A DNA stretch of 8,909 bases from Chitinophagaceae bacterium (GCA_003456175.1 DMPB01000076.1:3640-12548); one strand, 5' to 3'. Counted from the first letter of the stretch, positions 1-7,338 are shown. Notes: a model not told the origin generated them from the letters alone. Numbers and translations are program-made.

Positions 1-883
1 AGTACCTACCAGCAGCCATACGTAACTCGTTATTGATGGTTCTTATCTTAGCATCACCGGGGAACAAACTCATCATTTTTTGTGAGAGTTCAATAGCTTC
101 GGGATAACGCTTGAGCTCTTCTAACAATCCAACTTTACGTAAGAGCATCTCATAATCGTTCGGGTTAGAAATCAATGCTCTATTTACAAATGCTAATGAA
201 TTTTCGTAGTTACCACTCCGAATTTCAATATTGGTGATAGCTTCAAGAGCTTCTTTATTACCAGGCGATAGTTCTAATATTTTTTCATATTCATATCTAG
301 CCCTAGCCATGTTGCCTTGTTTCATATACATGGCAGCATGCTCAATTTTATAAGAAGTGTAGTATCGTAAGAGTACGGTATCTTCTGGATATTTATTTAC
401 CAAACGTTGAGCGTAGTTATCGCTATATCTGTAATACTTTAACGTTTCTAGAATGGCGAGTTTTTTCAGCATAAACTCTCTATCGTTAGGAAAAAAGTAT
501 AACCCATCATCAGCATAACAGAGCGCCTCTTGATTGCGGCCAATTTTGAGTTCCATATTCATGGCAGCTAAGTATGCTTCACGATAGCGTGGCACTTCAT
601 GCAACACATATTGAAACTCTAAACGTGCACTATCAAACTGATTTACCTGTACGTATGCTCTACCTAATAAGAAGTGTAAGTCTACATAATCAGGGCGCTT
701 TTGTAAGCCCTGCTTACTTACTTGTATAGCCTTATAATAATTACGATTATTGTAATGTAGCTGAGCCATTTCCAACAATTCGTCGGCATTGGTTCGTTTA
801 GTTTTAACAAGCTGTGCATAGCTATTATCAGCACATAATGTGGCCATTAAACACAACAATATGGCTAGTAGTTTGAACCTCAT
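1..883 (-). CDS. Secreted TPR-repeat protein, C-terminal part beyond window (PgaA/YaiO-like candidate)
   Basis: This is an open frame of 294 residues that runs off the left edge without a stop, so the 3' part is missing. Residues 1-23 form a signal peptide: MRFK, a hydrophobic core around LLAILLCLMATLC, and a likely signal peptidase I site after SYA. The rest is helical and reads as consecutive tetratricopeptide repeats at about 33-66, 67-100, 101-134, 150-166 (degenerate), 183-210, 211-244 and 245-278. They show typical A/Y/P spacing, for example an ARYEYEKILELSPGN unit near 195-209. The mature protein should therefore be periplasmic or outer-membrane associated. TPR repeats before an outer-membrane barrel are known from PgaA and YaiO-family proteins. 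Here that role is inferred from the synthases upstream, because no barrel is in the window. I chose ATG 883 over the in-frame ATG at 910, since the promoter at 922-951 would leave 910 only a few nt from the transcript start and 883 gives the cleaner signal peptide. Confidence 0.85.
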   Translation of the reverse strand, partial: MRFKLLAILLCLMATLCADNSYAQLVKTKRTNADELLEMAQLHYNNRNYYKAIQVSKQGLQKRPDYVDLHFLLGRAYVQVNQFDSARLEFQYVLHEVPRYREAYLAAMNMELKIGRNQEALCYADDGLYFFPNDREFMLKKLAILETLKYYRYSDNYAQRLVNKYPEDTVLLRYYTSYKIEHAAMYMKQGNMARARYEYEKILELSPGNKEALEAITNIEIRSGNYENSLAFVNRALISNPNDYEMLLRKVGLLEELKRYPEAIELSQKMMSLFPGDAKIRTINNELRMAAGRY

Positions 884-909
884 TAAAAACGCTTTTCCGG
901 GGTACTTCA

Positions 910-925
910 TTTGCCGTAAGGCAAA
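910..925. repeat. Perfect 6-4-6 inverted repeat over the -7 box
   Basis: The arms TTTGCC (910-915) and GGCAAA (920-925) are exact reverse complements around a 4-nt loop. One arm shares its bases with the TTTG of the -7 box, and the other covers the expected transcript start and the unused ATG at 910. It could be an operator or a 5' hairpin, but a 6-bp palindrome can also occur by chance. Confidence 0.5.
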
Positions 926-951
926 CTTTATAATTTGGTTATTGGTTGCAA
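922..951 (-). promoter_or_regulatory. Bacteroidota-type promoter candidate for the TPR gene
   Basis: On the minus strand a TTG (949-951) is followed after 18 nt by TAAAGTTTG (922-930). This is close to the Bacteroidota sigma-factor consensus TTG / TAnnTTTG, with one extra base inside the second box. The predicted transcript start falls at about 915-919, some 30 nt before the ATG at 883. The promoter lies in the 167-nt gap after synthase C, so the TPR gene may be transcribed separately from the synthase operon as well as by readthrough. It was identified by eye only. Confidence 0.45.
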
Positions 952-954
952 TAA
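939..954. repeat. Perfect 6-4-6 inverted repeat over the -33 TTG
   Basis: The arms TTATTG (939-944) and CAATAA (949-954) are exact reverse complements around a 4-nt loop. The second arm contains the TTG taken as the -33 element. It has the same geometry as the repeat at 910-925 but a different sequence, and the two centres are 29 nt apart. No T-run follows on the minus strand, so it is not a terminator. Confidence 0.45.
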
Positions 955-1050
955 TAAAACAACTGTACGTTGCTTCGGGCTATTGGAAATTAAATTTTAG
1001 CTCATGGGTAGTTTATCAACAGTTAGGTAGTACTTACGTAAATATATTGC

Positions 1051-2577
1051 TTAGGTGGCATTCGCATTGGTAATTTTTGGCTGCCCAAAACCTTGCCGCT
1101 GCATATTACCCCAATTGGCCTTTTTGTTTGTGATAAAAAACCAATATCCTCTAATGGCGAAAAATACGATTAATGGGTGATACATAACCGGCTCTAAGAA
1201 TGCCATTGCACAAATACCTACTACCTCACGCCATGTTTTGTAGTGCCTAAAAGTCATTTGATCCCACAAAATGGCAAGTGTAGCCACCATTACTGCATAC
1301 CAATATACAAATACAATAAGGATAATGGCAAATGGCCAGTTAATTTGGTTGGTGCTAATAATGTATAAGTAGTAAAGAATACCGGTAAATTCTACAATGG
1401 GTGCCAAAAATTCGTACAAAAAAGTGTATGGAAATACAATCATACCCATTCGGCCATATTCTGGATTGAGAAGTACTTTTCTGTGAATACTCATTACCTC
1501 AAATAATCCTCTACCCCAACGGGTACGCTGGCGGCTAAATACTTTCATGTTCGGCGGCCCTTCTGTCCAGCACTGGCTGGTAGGTATGTAACGAACTGCG
1601 TATTGCAGCTTGTTATCCATCATGTAGGTAGCCATACGGGTTACCATATCCATATCTTCTGCAAAGCTCTTACCATCGTAACCACCTGCTTTAATGGCAA
1701 TTTCTTTATCAAACAATCCTAACCCACCCGATACGTTGGGCACCGAATTGATAAAACTCCAACCCATTTTGCCAAGTACATAAGCTCGTACATATTCCAT
1801 CTCCTGAAAGCGAGGCAAGTACTTTTTAGGCGGGCGCACCCTTGTGATTACCCCTTCATCTACCTCGCAACTATTGGCAATACGAAGTGTTGCACCCGAT
1901 GCAATTACCCTTCTGGTATCTTCTACAATATGCCTGAAACCACACTCTGGGCAAGGCTCTCCAATTTCACGGATTTTCTTAGCCTCTTCATCCATAAAAG
2001 GCTTAATCATGCGAAGTAGGGTATCTTTTTCTATGATACAATCTACATCGGTACATAAAAAATAGTCGAAAGCGCTTGCGTTAATGCCTGCATTAGAACC
2101 ATCGGCCTTACTCTTACCATTTTCTTTATCAATAACAAGCAGCTTTTCGTAAGCTCGGTCGGTACTTTTAAAAAAACGTTTAACTGGCTTGGTTTGAATA
2201 CGTTCGTTGTAAGCAAAATCTACCTCTACCAGTTTAAATTCATTGATCATTTTTTCCAGTGTATCATCGGTGCTACCATCGTTAATGATAATTACCTCAT
2301 ACTTAGGATAATTCAATGTCATTAAACTACGTACATTGGTAATAATGGTTACACTTTCATTAAAGGCAGGTGCAATTACCGAAATACCAGGAGCTAAAGG
2401 ACTTTCAACAAGTTTGTCATAGTCTACATACAAGCTTTTCTTTTTATGTAGCGATATGGCTATGAACGAAAAAATAGCTAGCATCCCGTATACCAAAAGC
2501 ATGCTTACGCCATATACGAATACAAAGCCCTCGTAAAACCATCGTATATAATCCCAAAAACTTGAATCTTCGTACAT
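1051..2577 (-). CDS. Processive GT2 glycosyltransferase, membrane polysaccharide synthase (synthase C)
   Basis: This 508-residue inner-membrane family-2 glycosyltransferase should polymerise a nucleotide-activated sugar on the cytoplasmic face and probably extrude the chain. There is one N-terminal TM segment (about 17-42). The cytoplasmic GT-A domain carries APAFNE (69-74), NDGSTDDT (99-106), GKSKAD (154-159), the metal-binding CTDVDC (175-180), AEDMD (306-310, acid of the ED motif) and QRTRW (350-354, QxxRW). Hydrophobic segments follow at about 382-407, 412-436 and 452-478. QxxRW plus this TM layout is typical of NodC, HasA, PgaC and BcsA; which sugar is used cannot be read from sequence. 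It is most like synthase A. Compared with both neighbours it carries about 22 extra residues (roughly 200-221) containing CPECGFRH. It starts 6 nt after synthase B and is the last synthase before a 167-nt gap. No PilZ domain is present. Confidence 0.92.
   Translation of the reverse strand: MYEDSSFWDYIRWFYEGFVFVYGVSMLLVYGMLAIFSFIAISLHKKKSLYVDYDKLVESPLAPGISVIAPAFNESVTIITNVRSLMTLNYPKYEVIIINDGSTDDTLEKMINEFKLVEVDFAYNERIQTKPVKRFFKSTDRAYEKLLVIDKENGKSKADGSNAGINASAFDYFLCTDVDCIIEKDTLLRMIKPFMDEEAKKIREIGEPCPECGFRHIVEDTRRVIASGATLRIANSCEVDEGVITRVRPPKKYLPRFQEMEYVRAYVLGKMGWSFINSVPNVSGGLGLFDKEIAIKAGGYDGKSFAEDMDMVTRMATYMMDNKLQYAVRYIPTSQCWTEGPPNMKVFSRQRTRWGRGLFEVMSIHRKVLLNPEYGRMGMIVFPYTFLYEFLAPIVEFTGILYYLYIISTNQINWPFAIILIVFVYWYAVMVATLAILWDQMTFRHYKTWREVVGICAMAFLEPVMYHPLIVFFAIRGYWFFITNKKANWGNMQRQGFGQPKITNANAT
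2100..2130. repeat. 31-bp exact direct repeat, copy in synthase C
   Basis: This segment is identical to 5147-5177 and encodes the DKENGKSKAD region in both synthase A and synthase C. The two copies have the same orientation and are about 3.05 kb apart. Synthase B differs here. Confidence 0.85.
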
Positions 2578-2583
2578 AGTATG

Positions 2584-4143
2584 TTAAGCTGTTTGTGCGA
2601 TTGATTTATTTTTTTTTGGCAGTTTAACCTGTTTTGCAACACTAATGATAGCAGCTACTTTAGTACTATCAACATCGCCAAGTGATGGTTTTTGCTTTAA
2701 GGTATCGCCAAAACCAAAACGCTCCATATTACCCCATCGTGGTTCAATATTGAATAAATAATGTACGTAGCCCCTTAGCGAGGCAAATGTTACTAGAGGC
2801 CAATACAATATAGGTTCAATTAACGACACTAATAACAGCGTGAACAGTTCGGCTTTTTGATCTTTGGCCCTTACGGTAAATTGATCCCAAAGTAAGGTTA
2901 TAGCTGTATGTAATACACTAAACACATATATCCATAAAGCGAGTAAACCTAAATGTTGCCACTGAACAAAACCAATAGCCGCCATTACGAGGTAAAAAAC
3001 AGTAACCAAAGTGTACATGATCGGTGCCAAAAAATCGAAAAAGAAATTATAAGGTAATATCAACCAACCAAAACGACCGTATTTGAACTTGAACATTTCA
3101 GCTTTATGCAGCAGCATCATTTGGGCAAAACCTCTACTCCAACGGGTTCGCTGCCGCACAAATACTTTAAGCGATTGTGGCGCTTCCGTCCAACATAAGG
3201 TTTCAGGTATATAACGAACTGCATACTTGATATTAAAATCGTGTGCCCAACGAATCATGCGGAGTAATATTTCCATATCCTCTCGCAAGTTTTTAGGATC
3301 GTAACCACCCACTTGAATGGCAATTTCTTTATCCATCAATGCTAGTGCACCTGAAATGCTTGGCACTGCATTCATTAAACTAAAGGCAGTTTTTTGTATG
3401 ATATAGGTTTTTAAATACTCAATTTCCTGAAAACGAATCAGTGGATTATTACTACTGTTTACTTTAACAATGCCATACTTATCGGTTTCGCAACCATTTA
3501 CCAATCGTAAGTTTGCCCCAACTGCCAGTACCCGAACATCATTTTTTTGTTCCATGATGGGTTTCATCAACTTCACTACGGCATCGTGCTCTAGAATACA
3601 ATCTACATCGGTACAAAGTACGTAAGCATTTACCGCAAGGTTCAAACCAGCATTCGTAGCATCGGCCTTACAATTGCCATTTAGTTTGTTAGCTACCACT
3701 AGCGCACTGAATGCAGGATTGGTGCTTTTATATACACTCGTTACGGGTTGTGTTTTTATACGTTGGTGATAGGTGTAACTCACCGGAACCAGTTCGAACT
3801 CCTCAATCAACATTTCTAATGTAGCATCGGTACTACCATCGTTCACAACAATAATTTCAAGCGAAGGATAGTTCTGTGCTAATAAGCTACGTACATGGGT
3901 TACCACAGAGCGTTGTTCGTTGTAGGCAGGCGTAATAATAGAAACGCCAGTCATTAATTTGGTGGTTACCAGATTATCGAAGCGGGCCCTTGCGGTAAAT
4001 GTGTACTTTTTTATAGAGAAATAGGCTAGTATAGTAAGTATTGTTGATATGATGAACGTGACAATACAGTAGCCGAGCAATGGGTACTCTATGTACTCCA
4101 ATGCTAACAGCAAATAATCCCATATCGTTAATACATCTTTCAT
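2584..4143 (-). CDS. Processive GT2 glycosyltransferase, divergent middle paralogue (synthase B)
   Basis: This 519-residue membrane GT2 enzyme has the same architecture as its neighbours. It has an N-terminal TM (about 18-43), a cytoplasmic GT-A domain, and hydrophobic segments at about 364-392, 397-420 and 431-456. Catalytic motifs are intact: TPAYNE (71-76), NDGSTDAT (101-108), GNCKAD (156-161), CTDVDC (177-182), REDME (287-291) and QRTRW (331-335). It should be an active processive synthase. It is clearly the odd one of the three. The N-terminus lacks the YEG...VYG signature shared by A and C. The GKSKAD motif reads GNCKAD. The RRPP-type segment after NSCEVD is replaced by NGCETDKYGIVKVNSSNNP. 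The C-terminal tail is longer and lysine-rich (residues 480-519). It lies 8 nt after synthase A and 6 nt before synthase C. Its sequence suggests a different donor, acceptor or partner role, but this is inference. Confidence 0.92.
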   Translation of the reverse strand: MKDVLTIWDYLLLALEYIEYPLLGYCIVTFIISTILTILAYFSIKKYTFTARARFDNLVTTKLMTGVSIITPAYNEQRSVVTHVRSLLAQNYPSLEIIVVNDGSTDATLEMLIEEFELVPVSYTYHQRIKTQPVTSVYKSTNPAFSALVVANKLNGNCKADATNAGLNLAVNAYVLCTDVDCILEHDAVVKLMKPIMEQKNDVRVLAVGANLRLVNGCETDKYGIVKVNSSNNPLIRFQEIEYLKTYIIQKTAFSLMNAVPSISGALALMDKEIAIQVGGYDPKNLREDMEILLRMIRWAHDFNIKYAVRYIPETLCWTEAPQSLKVFVRQRTRWSRGFAQMMLLHKAEMFKFKYGRFGWLILPYNFFFDFLAPIMYTLVTVFYLVMAAIGFVQWQHLGLLALWIYVFSVLHTAITLLWDQFTVRAKDQKAELFTLLLVSLIEPILYWPLVTFASLRGYVHYLFNIEPRWGNMERFGFGDTLKQKPSLGDVDSTKVAAIISVAKQVKLPKKNKSIAQTA

Positions 4144-4151
4144 TTAAATTA

Positions 4152-5627
4152 CTACCTAGCAGTTTGTGTTAGCAATGTTCCACTATCATCGTTGGTATTG
4201 AAACCTTTACGTTGCATGTTGCCCCATCCATGTTTTTTACCCGTAAGGTAATACCAATAACCTCTTAAAGAGAAAAACATAATGAGGGGGTGATATACAA
4301 CCATTTCAAATAATGGCATTACGCACAAACTAAATACTTCACGCCAAGTTTTGTAGGTTCTGAAAGTTACTTGATCCCAAAGTATAGCCAAAGTACTTAC
4401 CATTACAGAATAAGTATATACGAATACTAGTAAAATGATGGCAAATGGCCAGTTGATGAGGCCGAACAGCGTCATAACAATGTAGTATACCAATCCTAAA
4501 AATTCAATCATCGGTGCTAGCAATTCAAAGAAGAACGCATAGGGAAATACTACCCAACCCATTCTGCCATAACTATTGCTAAACATCATGGGAAAATGAA
4601 ATGCTTGTAGCTGAGCCAAGCCTCTCGCCCAACGTGTACGTTGACGACTAAAAACTTGTACAGTTTCGGGGCCTTCCGTCCAACAAAGGGTTATCGGTAT
4701 GTGGCGAATAGCGTATTCAATTTTTTGATCGCAGCAATAACGTATCATTCGATACATCAGCTCCATGTCTTCTCCGAAGCTGCTAGCATCATAACCACCT
4801 GCCTTTACAGCAATTTCACGGTCGAACATACCTAAACCACCAGATACGTTGGGTACACAATTCACAACATCCCAACCCATTTTACCAAGTACAAAAGCAC
4901 GCAGATATTCCATTTCCTGAAAACGAGCCAACCATTTTCTAGGCGGACGAATACGTGTAATTACACCATTATCTACCTCGCAACTATTACTCATACGTAA
5001 AGTTGCACCAGCCGCAATTACGCGATATTTTTCAGAGGATATAAGCGGTTTTACTAGTTTTAAAAGTGCATCTTTTTCTATAATACAATCTACATCGGTA
5101 CACATAAAGTAAGCAAAAGATGCCACGTTAATTCCGGCATTCACAGCATCGGCCTTACTCTTACCATTTTCTTTATCTATTACTATTAATCGACTATAAG
5201 CAGGATTGGAACTTTTGAAAATACGCTGAACAGGTCTAGTTTTTAAGGTAGCATTATAGGCGAAATCTACCTGCACCAATTCAAACACCGCCACCATTTT
5301 AGCCAAAGTATCATCTGTACTACCATCGTTGATAATGATTACCTCGAATTTGGGGTAATTGATGGTGAGTAGGCTTCGAACATTGGTGATGATAGTTACA
5401 CCCTCGTTAAATGCCGGTGCAATAATCGAGATACCCGGTGCTAACGGAGAACTGAGTAAGTTATTGTAATCGGTATTACTCTCACTCATTTTAAACTTAC
5501 GAATACCATAAATAGAGAAAATTGCTAGCATGCCATATGTTAATAGCAAAGTGGTGCCGTATACATACACAGCACCTTCGTAGAACATAGCGAGTAATTC
5601 CCATATCGATGATTCGTCGTCTCGCAT
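4152..5627 (-). CDS. Processive GT2 glycosyltransferase, membrane polysaccharide synthase (synthase A)
   Basis: This 491-residue protein is the first and shortest of three tandem synthases. It has an N-terminal TM (about 17-40) and a cytoplasmic GT-A fold with APAFNE (70-75), NDGSTDDT (100-107), GKSKAD (155-160), CTDVDC (176-181), GEDME (285-289) and QRTRW (329-333). Hydrophobic segments follow at about 363-388, 393-416 and 430-455. This is the set expected of an inner-membrane processive beta-glycosyltransferase of the NodC/HasA/PgaC/BcsA kind. The product is unknown. It is strongly similar to synthase C over most of its length, including an exact 31-bp DNA match, but it lacks that enzyme's CPECG insertion. 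The ATG lies 3 nt beyond the stop of the HEAT-repeat gene, which argues for cotranscription and perhaps coupled translation. No Shine-Dalgarno site is evident, as is usual in Bacteroidota. Confidence 0.92.
   Translation of the reverse strand: MRDDESSIWELLAMFYEGAVYVYGTTLLLTYGMLAIFSIYGIRKFKMSESNTDYNNLLSSPLAPGISIIAPAFNEGVTIITNVRSLLTINYPKFEVIIINDGSTDDTLAKMVAVFELVQVDFAYNATLKTRPVQRIFKSSNPAYSRLIVIDKENGKSKADAVNAGINVASFAYFMCTDVDCIIEKDALLKLVKPLISSEKYRVIAAGATLRMSNSCEVDNGVITRIRPPRKWLARFQEMEYLRAFVLGKMGWDVVNCVPNVSGGLGMFDREIAVKAGGYDASSFGEDMELMYRMIRYCCDQKIEYAIRHIPITLCWTEGPETVQVFSRQRTRWARGLAQLQAFHFPMMFSNSYGRMGWVVFPYAFFFELLAPMIEFLGLVYYIVMTLFGLINWPFAIILLVFVYTYSVMVSTLAILWDQVTFRTYKTWREVFSLCVMPLFEMVVYHPLIMFFSLRGYWYYLTGKKHGWGNMQRKGFNTNDDSGTLLTQTAR
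5147..5177. repeat. 31-bp exact direct repeat, copy in synthase A
   Basis: This is the partner of the segment at 2100-2130 in synthase C, with the same orientation and reading frame. It encodes a conserved GT2 motif, so purifying selection after duplication, recent duplication or gene conversion could each explain it. Confidence 0.85.
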
Positions 5628-5630
5628 CTA

Positions 5631-6797
5631 TTAGTATTTAATTAACGGGTTCATGCAATGTTTTAATATCAACTGGTTCTCTTCACTAGAAACACTCATT
5701 AAATCGCCTAGCATATTTTGACTTAGTGCACCATGTTTAATGATAGAACGTGCTGCATTTTTTCTAATATCAAAATCCTGGCTTCTAATAAATTCGCTCT
5801 TTAAAAATTCAAGATGTCTACCACTACCGATACGACCAAGTGCCTTTAGAATTTCGATCTGACAGTTTAACGGCTGATTATTGTAGATACTTACCAACTT
5901 ATCTTCCGCTTCTTCTACTTTTAGCTTGCCTAAACATTGAATCGCATCTGCACGCAAGTAATGGTCGCGGTTATCAAGCAACTTAATTACGGCTGGAATT
6001 GCTTCAGTTTGATTGTAATGGATGATAAGTTTTAAGCAAAACGAAACAATACTTTTATTATTACTGTAAGTAACCCAACGAGCAAAATTTGGGAGTACAA
6101 TGTCTTTATTAGTAGTAATAATTTTGAATAATTCAATCTGATCCCACATTAACAAAGGCTCTGTAGCAATATCGAAGAATTTAAACGGTTCGTTTTTACT
6201 TAATTTAATATAAGCATGGCGTGCCTCTGCTCTCAATTCTCTGTTTTTACTATTCGTGAGCGGAAGAATATTAACGTCGGAAATTTGCATATCAAGTGCT
6301 GTAAGCTCTACCAGACCTTGAACTTTTTTATTCCACTGCGGCGATTTCAGCTTCTTAACACTATCTTTTTCAAGATCGAGATCAATGTAAAGTTGACGTA
6401 ATAAATAGCCTAAATCGCCTACAAAGTTTTTGCGATAGTGCATTATTCGATCAATCAATGCCTGCCGCACAAACATGTCGCGATATTTCAAACGAGCAAA
6501 TCCAGATAAGTCTAATTCAATTTTTTCTGGGGGTGTACCTAATGCCAGCTCTTCATTTAAAATAACAGTATCGGTAATTAAATCGTCTATTCTAGGGTTC
6601 AGCTTAGCCAAACGCCTATCTCGCTTCCAACCGGAGTATCTGCGATAAAGAATACTACCATAAGCAATGATAGTAGCAGTAATCGCAATGGTGGTTAAAA
6701 TGATTGCAATTTGTATTACCAGTGGGTAACTATCGAAATAGAAGAAATACCGGCGAAATATGGGAGAGAAAATCGTATCGGCAAAATATAACTTCAT
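5631..6797 (-). CDS. Membrane-anchored HEAT-repeat protein, probable synthase partner
   Basis: This protein has 388 residues. A short N-terminal stretch precedes one strong TM segment at about 26-50, then a basic cluster (YRRYSGWKRDRR, 51-62). By the positive-inside rule the large C-terminal part is cytoplasmic. Residues about 65-150 are helical and of unknown type. From about 150 to 355 there are alpha-solenoid units of HEAT/PBS-lyase type. The clearest is AIPAVIKLLDNRDHYLRADA (267-286) running on to LGKLK. Others are LRAEARHAYIKLS (188-200) and the DIRKNAARSIIKHGA region (343-357). No catalytic motif is visible. HEAT solenoids bind proteins, so a scaffold or adaptor role, perhaps for a receiver or for the synthases, is an inference from position. 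The gene sits between receiver 1 (24 nt upstream) and synthase A (3 nt downstream). A precise family name cannot be given from sequence alone. Confidence 0.85.
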   Translation of the reverse strand: MKLYFADTIFSPIFRRYFFYFDSYPLVIQIAIILTTIAITATIIAYGSILYRRYSGWKRDRRLAKLNPRIDDLITDTVILNEELALGTPPEKIELDLSGFARLKYRDMFVRQALIDRIMHYRKNFVGDLGYLLRQLYIDLDLEKDSVKKLKSPQWNKKVQGLVELTALDMQISDVNILPLTNSKNRELRAEARHAYIKLSKNEPFKFFDIATEPLLMWDQIELFKIITTNKDIVLPNFARWVTYSNNKSIVSFCLKLIIHYNQTEAIPAVIKLLDNRDHYLRADAIQCLGKLKVEEAEDKLVSIYNNQPLNCQIEILKALGRIGSGRHLEFLKSEFIRSQDFDIRKNAARSIIKHGALSQNMLGDLMSVSSEENQLILKHCMNPLIKY

Positions 6798-6821
6798 AAT
6801 AGTAAATATCGTTTATTTTAC

Positions 6822-7208
6822 CTATTTAGCAAGTTGTTGTCGAACAGCTTCACGCAAAGTATCGGCTTCAAAAGGCTTTTTGAAACACGCGGAGGCACCA
6901 ATTTTCAAAACATCTTCTGAAATACTGTGCGATACACCCGTAAGTACAATTACAGGTGTTGAGCGTGTGTTTTGTTGCTGTTTTAGTTGGCTAAGTACTT
7001 CTAGCCCATTGATATGAGGCATCATTACATCTACAATCACCAAATCAAATTGGGTATTACGTATTTTATCGAGTGCCTCTTTACCATTAGTTGCGGTAGT
7101 AACTTTATATCCATCATGTTGCAGAATGCGTTTCGTTACGTGTAACAAAATCTGGTCATCGTCAACTAATAATATGGATGGGTTAGCCAAAGTGGTTGGT
7201 TTTAACAT
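6822..7208 (-). CDS. Single-domain response regulator (receiver 1)
   Basis: This is a CheY-like receiver of 128 residues with no output domain. The acidic pocket is D16-D17-D18 in ILLVDDD, the phosphoacceptor is D60 in LVIVDVMMP, T90 follows PVIVL, and K111 lies in FKKPF. Phosphorylation by a histidine kinase encoded elsewhere should change its surface and so its binding to a partner. No DNA-binding domain is present, so it cannot itself be a transcription factor of the usual kind. The open frame extends up to ATG 7292, but that adds 28 residues unlike any receiver and begins upstream of the promoter at 7240-7271. ATG 7208 gives a length matching the neighbouring receiver, so I prefer it. It is the first gene of a tightly packed run through synthase C. 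The likely target is the HEAT-repeat protein or the synthases, by inference. Confidence 0.92.
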   Translation of the reverse strand: MLKPTTLANPSILLVDDDQILLHVTKRILQHDGYKVTTATNGKEALDKIRNTQFDLVIVDVMMPHINGLEVLSQLKQQQNTRSTPVIVLTGVSHSISEDVLKIGASACFKKPFEADTLREAVRQQLAK

Positions 7209-7239
7209 ACTTCGGGGTACGGTTTGCTTCAGGGTAGAA

Positions 7240-7271
7240 CGAAAGTAAAGAATGCATTTGGGTTTAGCAAA
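7240..7271 (-). promoter_or_regulatory. Bacteroidota-type promoter for the receiver/HEAT/synthase operon
   Basis: On the minus strand TTTG (7268-7271) is followed after exactly 20 nt by TACTTTCG (7240-7247), which matches TAnnTTTG at all but one fixed position. Spacing and composition fit the Bacteroidota primary sigma factor. The predicted transcript start at about 7233 leaves a leader of about 25 nt before ATG 7208. A weak inverted repeat, GGGTT (7260-7264) and AACCC (7275-7279), surrounds the upstream element. No other promoter was seen before the downstream genes up to synthase C. Confidence 0.5.
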
Positions 7272-7338
7272 CTGAACCCTCGATTTACGCAAGAATTAAA
7301 CAATACTTATTGTAAAAATTACACAAAACCGAATTATG

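Noticed and set aside
884..910. Longer TPR protein starting at ATG 910
   Set aside because: It would place a short PGK-type stretch before the signal peptide and leave almost no leader after the proposed promoter. It is kept as a less likely alternative.
840..1073. Plus-strand frame of 77 codons over the TPR gene start and the gap beside it
   Set aside because: It overlaps the signal-peptide region and promoter of the minus-strand gene, has no recognisable domain and no promoter on its own strand.
1844..2065. Plus-strand frame antisense to the catalytic region of synthase C
   Set aside because: It is a shadow of a conserved GT2 domain with no independent support.
1051..5627. Cellulose synthase (bcsA) assignment for the three synthases
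   Set aside because: QxxRW is shared by many processive GT2 enzymes. The proteins are much shorter than BcsA and lack a PilZ domain, so a specific product name is not supported.
6760..7017. Plus-strand frame of 85 codons over the receiver 1 / HEAT junction
   Set aside because: It is antisense to two clear genes and shows no domain or start signal.
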